Assembly: GCF_007981265.1 (NCBI RefSeq)
Contig: NZ_CP034363.1
Span: 2,666,001 to 2,730,000 of the forward strand
Direction: 5' to 3'
Length of the DNA: 64,000 nucleotides
DNA from: Pantoea sp. CCBC3-3-1
GTDB taxonomy: Bacteria; Pseudomonadota; Gammaproteobacteria; Enterobacterales; Enterobacteriaceae
Below are positions 60,674-64,000 of this stretch, piece after piece. The position numbers were made by a program, and so were the translations under genes. The notes below the pieces were generated by a model. The model was not told where the DNA came from, made no database searches, and worked only from the letters and a program-made list of their open reading frames with translations. How positions within the stretch are numbered: position 1 is the stretch's first letter; every line of letters starts with the position of its first letter.

Positions 60674-61417
60674 ATGTCTGTCTGGAGTGTCGCTGCTGCA
60701 CAATCGGGCTCGCGTCCGGGAGATGTTGACTGGAACATCTCGCATCATCTTGACTTTATTAATCAGGCGGCTGAACAGCGCGTTGATTTGGTTATTTTCC
60801 CGGAGCTGTCCATCACAGGTTACGAACTGGAGATAGCCAGCGATCTGGCAATGCCTGTCGACGATGCCAGGCTGGATGTGTTAGCCGAGGCGGCGACGCG
60901 GCATAAAATGGCTATCGTGACCGGCTTGCCGCTGCTGTATGAGGATGAAATCCGCCTCAGCGCCCTGACGTTTTTGCCGGAAGGGACGCGTCTCGCCTAC
61001 TGCAAACGTAACCTTGTTCCTCAGGAGCAGGCTTTTTTCCAGGCGGGTCAAAGCGTGCCGCTGTTCGGCTATCAGCACCATAATGTTGCGCTGGCAATCT
61101 GTGCTGATATTGCGGTAGAAGAGTTCGCTGCCGATGCGGCCAGCCGTGGCGCTAATCTTTATGCCACCAGCGTTTTGCTCTCTGAGAACGGCTACGAAAA
61201 GGATTGCGAGTACCTGGCCCGCTGGTCCCGTGAATACAAAATGGCGGTGATGATGGCCAACCATGCCTTGCCTACCGGCGGCTATCAGAGCGCCGGAAAA
61301 AGCGCGTTATGGGATGAAAACGGCAACCGGATAGTACAGGGCGGCAACGGCGAGCAGCTGGTCATCGCCCGCCGTACAGGTAAAGATTGGCAAGGAGAGG
61401 TGCATTCGTTACGCTAG
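60674..61417 (+). CDS. yobB: YobB, carbon-nitrogen hydrolase (nitrilase superfamily)
   Basis: A 247-residue amidase-like protein with the nitrilase triad: E44 (FPELSITGY), K111 (YCKRNLVP) and C143 (AICADIAVEEF). The annotated E. coli YobB is 218 residues. Substrate unknown. It lies 82 nt after holE and 27 nt before exoX, GAGAGA precedes the ATG. Confidence 0.9.
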   Translation: MSVWSVAAAQSGSRPGDVDWNISHHLDFINQAAEQRVDLVIFPELSITGYELEIASDLAMPVDDARLDVLAEAATRHKMAIVTGLPLLYEDEIRLSALTFLPEGTRLAYCKRNLVPQEQAFFQAGQSVPLFGYQHHNVALAICADIAVEEFAADAASRGANLYATSVLLSENGYEKDCEYLARWSREYKMAVMMANHALPTGGYQSAGKSALWDENGNRIVQGGNGEQLVIARRTGKDWQGEVHSLR

Positions 61418-61444
61418 CCGTTGGTTTATTGAGAAGGACGAAAT

Positions 61445-62107
61445 ATGTTACGCGTGATCGACACCGAAACCTGTGGTTTACAGGGTGGCATTGTTGAAGT
61501 GGCATCAGTCGACGTGATTGACGGCAAAATCGTCAATCCGATGAGCGATTTGATCTGCCCGGATCGCCCAATCAGTCGTCAGGCAATGGCGATTCACCGC
61601 ATCACCGAAGCGATGGTGATGGGCAAGCCGCCAATAGAACAGGTTGTCAGTCGCTATCACGGCAGTCCTTATTATGTGGCCCACAATGCCAGCTTTGATC
61701 GCCGCATGCTGCCCGAAATGCACGGTGAATGGATCTGCACCATGACGCTGGCGCGTGGGCTGTGGCCGGGTAAAAAATACGGTAATCAGGCGCTGCGTGA
61801 ATCATTACAGCTGAATGTCACCCCTCCTGCCGGGCTGCATGCTCACCGTGCTTTGTATGACTGCTACGTTACCGCCGCGCTGCTGATCCGCATCATGGAA
61901 TTTTCAGGTTGGGATGCCGCTGAGATGGTTCGCCGGATGCAGGTTCGGGGTTCCAGCGCCACTTTTCCCTTCGGGAAGTATCGCGGCAGCCGGATTGATG
62001 ATGTCGTGAAGCGCGATCCGGGCTATCTCAAATGGATGCTGAAAAATATCCCGGATCTGAAACCCGACCTGCGCAGCGCAATGGAGCGGGCGTTGTCGGC
62101 AGATTAA
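61445..62107 (+). CDS. exoX: ExoX, exodeoxyribonuclease X
   Basis: A 220-residue DnaQ-fold 3'-5' exonuclease, same length as E. coli. Exo I motif with D6 and E8 (VIDTETCGL), Exo II in [11 protein letters not shown], Exo III in [10 protein letters not shown]. It acts in mismatch repair and in UV-damage processing. Its C-terminal region ([14 protein letters not shown]) is the conserved extra domain. AAGGACG lies before the ATG. It overlaps ptrB at the 3' end by 4 nt (convergent). Confidence 0.96.
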   Translation: MLRVIDTETCGLQGGIVEVASVDVIDGKIVNPMSDLICPDRPISRQAMAIHRITEAMVMGKPPIEQVVSRYHGSPYYVAHNASFDRRMLPEMHGEWICTMTLARGLWPGKKYGNQALRESLQLNVTPPAGLHAHRALYDCYVTAALLIRIMEFSGWDAAEMVRRMQVRGSSATFPFGKYRGSRIDDVVKRDPGYLKWMLKNIPDLKPDLRSAMERALSAD

Positions 62108-63999
62108 TGTGTGTTGGCCGTGGTCAGCGTCTCCTGAGCCAGGCCAATCAGGAATGCGTATTCCAGCGCGACGCCCTCGTATGATTTAAAGCGCCCCGAT
62201 TTTCCGCCATGCCCGGCATCCATATCGGTGCAAAGCAGCAGCAGATTCTCATCGGTTTTCATGTCGCGCAGTTTCGCCACCCATTTCGCGGGTTCCCAGT
62301 ACTGTACCTGGGAATCGTGCAGGCCTGTCGTCACCAGCATATGCGGATAGCTTTGCGCGCTGACACAGTCGTAAGGGCTGTACTGGCGAATGTAGCGATA
62401 GTACTGCTCGTCAGCAGGGTTGCCCCACTCGTCATATTCTCCGGTCGTCAGCGGGATAGTTTCATCCAGCATGGTGGTGACAACATCCACGAAAGGCACC
62501 TGCGCGACTACGCCATGGAAGCGTGACGGCGCCATATTGATAACGGCACCCATGAGCAGGCCGCCTGCACTTCCGCCCATCGCATAGAGCTTTTCAGGAT
62601 TGCCATATCCTTTCTCCACCAGCGCATTAGTGACGTCAATAAAATCATGGAAGGTATTAAGTTTATTCAGCAATTTGCCATCTTCATACCACTCCTGGCC
62701 CAGCTCTCCGCCGCCGCGCACGTGAACCAGGGCGTAAACAAAGCCACGATCCAGTAAACTCAGGCGACTGGCGCTAAAATCGGCATCCATATTGCTGCCG
62801 TAGGAACCATATCCGTAAACCAGCATCGGGCTTTTTCCTGGCCTGAAATGCTCTCGGTGATAAACCAGTGAAACCGGCACTTCCACGCCATCACGCGCTT
62901 TGATCCAATGATGTTCGCTGCGGTAACGGTTTGGATCAAATCCTTTTACCTCAGACTGCTTCAATATCCTGCGCTCTCCGCTGTCCATATCCATTTCAAA
63001 CAGCGTATCGGGCGTGGTCATTGAGGAATAACCGTAACGGAGTTTTGAGGTCGCCGGATCGGGGTTATACGCCAGCCAGGTGACGTACGCCGGGTCGTCA
63101 AAGGCAATCCCGAAATCTTCCCCGGTCTGCCAGTTAATTTGCCGCAGGCTGGTCAGCCCTCGCTGCCGCTCTTCCACCACCAGCCAGTCTGCAAACAGCG
63201 CGAAATCCTCCAGCCTGATATGGTCGCGAGCAGCAATTACCGTCTCCCACTCCTGTTCATTGAAATGGTCGGTTCGGTACAGACCGAAGTTTTTTCCTTC
63301 GCGATTCGATCTGACATAAAAGTGGTGCTGATAGTGATCGATTGTATATTCGTGATCTTTACGGCGCGGGCTGAAAACCTGCGGTTTAGCATCTGCGAAT
63401 TCGGCATCCAGCAGTAAAATCTCGCTGGTTGTGCTGCTGGCAAGCGCGATCAGGATAAAGTGTTCAGACGTGGTTTTGTGCACGCTGACATAGAAAGTGT
63501 CATCTTTCTCTTCATAAACCAGCTCGTCATCCTGCTGCGAAGTGCCTAACCGGTGACGCCAGACCTGCCATGGCAACAGCGTCTGTTTATCTTTCAGCAC
63601 GTAGTAAAACGTCTGGCTGTCGTTAGCCCAGACAAAGCTGGAGGAGACGTTTTCCAGCACTTCCGGATACCAGCTGCCGGTTGCCAGGTTACAGAAGCGA
63701 ATACCGTACACGCGGCGAGACAAAAAATCTTCCGCCAGCGCCATCGTCTGGTTATCGGGGCTGATGCCTAAGCCACCCAGCGTATAAAACTCGCTGTGGG
63801 CAGCACGCTGATTACCATCCACAAGGATGTCCCATTGATCCGGCGTAGCGGTCTGTTCCGGCTGGCGGGTGTAAAGCGCGTATTCGTTGCCCTCTTCATA
63901 GCGGCGCTGATAACGAAAACCGTTTTTCACGTAAGGAACGGAATGGTCCTGTTGCGGGATGCGGTCAACAATCTCTTTCAGCACGTTATCCTGCAACGC
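62104..63999 (-). CDS. ptrB: PtrB, oligopeptidase B (5' end beyond the window)
   Basis: At least 632 codons of an S9A prolyl-oligopeptidase-family protease that cleaves short peptides after Lys/Arg. The beta-propeller part (about to residue 350 of this fragment) precedes the alpha/beta-hydrolase domain with nucleophile in [11 protein letters not shown], catalytic aspartate in [11 protein letters not shown], and histidine in [10 protein letters not shown]. The family protein is about 686 residues, so roughly 55 N-terminal residues lie past 64,000; the in-frame codon at 63996 is an internal leucine (ALQDN), not the start. Confidence 0.95.
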   Translation of the reverse strand, partial: ALQDNVLKEIVDRIPQQDHSVPYVKNGFRYQRRYEEGNEYALYTRQPEQTATPDQWDILVDGNQRAAHSEFYTLGGLGISPDNQTMALAEDFLSRRVYGIRFCNLATGSWYPEVLENVSSSFVWANDSQTFYYVLKDKQTLLPWQVWRHRLGTSQQDDELVYEEKDDTFYVSVHKTTSEHFILIALASSTTSEILLLDAEFADAKPQVFSPRRKDHEYTIDHYQHHFYVRSNREGKNFGLYRTDHFNEQEWETVIAARDHIRLEDFALFADWLVVEERQRGLTSLRQINWQTGEDFGIAFDDPAYVTWLAYNPDPATSKLRYGYSSMTTPDTLFEMDMDSGERRILKQSEVKGFDPNRYRSEHHWIKARDGVEVPVSLVYHREHFRPGKSPMLVYGYGSYGSNMDADFSASRLSLLDRGFVYALVHVRGGGELGQEWYEDGKLLNKLNTFHDFIDVTNALVEKGYGNPEKLYAMGGSAGGLLMGAVINMAPSRFHGVVAQVPFVDVVTTMLDETIPLTTGEYDEWGNPADEQYYRYIRQYSPYDCVSAQSYPHMLVTTGLHDSQVQYWEPAKWVAKLRDMKTDENLLLLCTDMDAGHGGKSGRFKSYEGVALEYAFLIGLAQETLTTANTH

Positions 64000-64000
64000 C

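Noticed and set aside
1..64000. tRNA, rRNA and insertion sequences
   Set aside because: No tRNA-like cloverleaf, rRNA segment or transposase gene was recognised; the prophage uses an sRNA terminator, not a tRNA.

Overview
The window is a stretch of enterobacterial chromosome carrying an integrated P2/186-type prophage. Host gene order on both flanks (yobH-kdgR-yebQ-htpX-prc-proQ-msrC-letA-letB-rsmF-pphA on the left, sdsR-yebY-yebZ-yobA-holE-yobB-exoX-ptrB on the right) is that of the E. coli 1.9-Mb region, but the proteins have diverged and the pphA-sdsR interval holds about 12 kb of genes not found there in E. coli. A relative outside Escherichia/Salmonella is likely; an Erwinia/Pantoea-type organism is my best guess. 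It cannot be fixed without a database search.

Left host block (1-13.5 kb): regulator KdgR, MFS exporter YebQ, heat-shock protease HtpX, the proQ-prc pair, MsrC, the LetA/LetB lipid-transport pair, the rRNA methyltransferase RsmF and phosphatase PphA. Accessory host block (13.5-26 kb): a frameshifted small basic-protein gene, a xylose cluster (xylA-xylB-xylR leftward, xylE divergent), an AriR/YmgB-like connector, a VOC protein, a chemoreceptor with a textbook FliA promoter, an OB-fold membrane protein, then AT-rich DNA with a decayed reading frame and a frameshifted gene.

Prophage (26,002-58,315, about 32.3 kb) between 18-bp direct repeats. The right repeat is part of the 3' terminator of the sRNA gene sdsR. 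Late genes follow P2 order: Q and P leftward, then O N M L X, holin, endolysin, spanins, R S, V W J I H G, FI FII E/E' T U D ogr. The lysogeny module is 186-like (CI, Cox-like, CII). Three departures stand out: no gpA replication initiator, a CII about 40 residues short, and int placed next to attR rather than beside cI.

Six AT-rich cargo loci sit in this GC-rich backbone: attL-cI, a two-gene cassette beside cos, cos-Q, S-V, G-FI and ogr-int. Two are recognisable anti-phage systems: a Pycsar pair (TM effector plus class III nucleotide cyclase with AGS-C domain) between S and V, and an ApeA-type HEPN protein between G and FI. The cassette at 29.6-31.4 kb (PUA/EVE-like protein plus two-TM protein) is bracketed by two copies of the cos region. 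It is my leading candidate for an undescribed system.

Right host block (58.3-64 kb): SdsR sRNA, the copper-linked yobA-yebZ-yebY operon, the polymerase III theta subunit HolE, a nitrilase-fold amidase, exonuclease X and the start-truncated oligopeptidase B gene.
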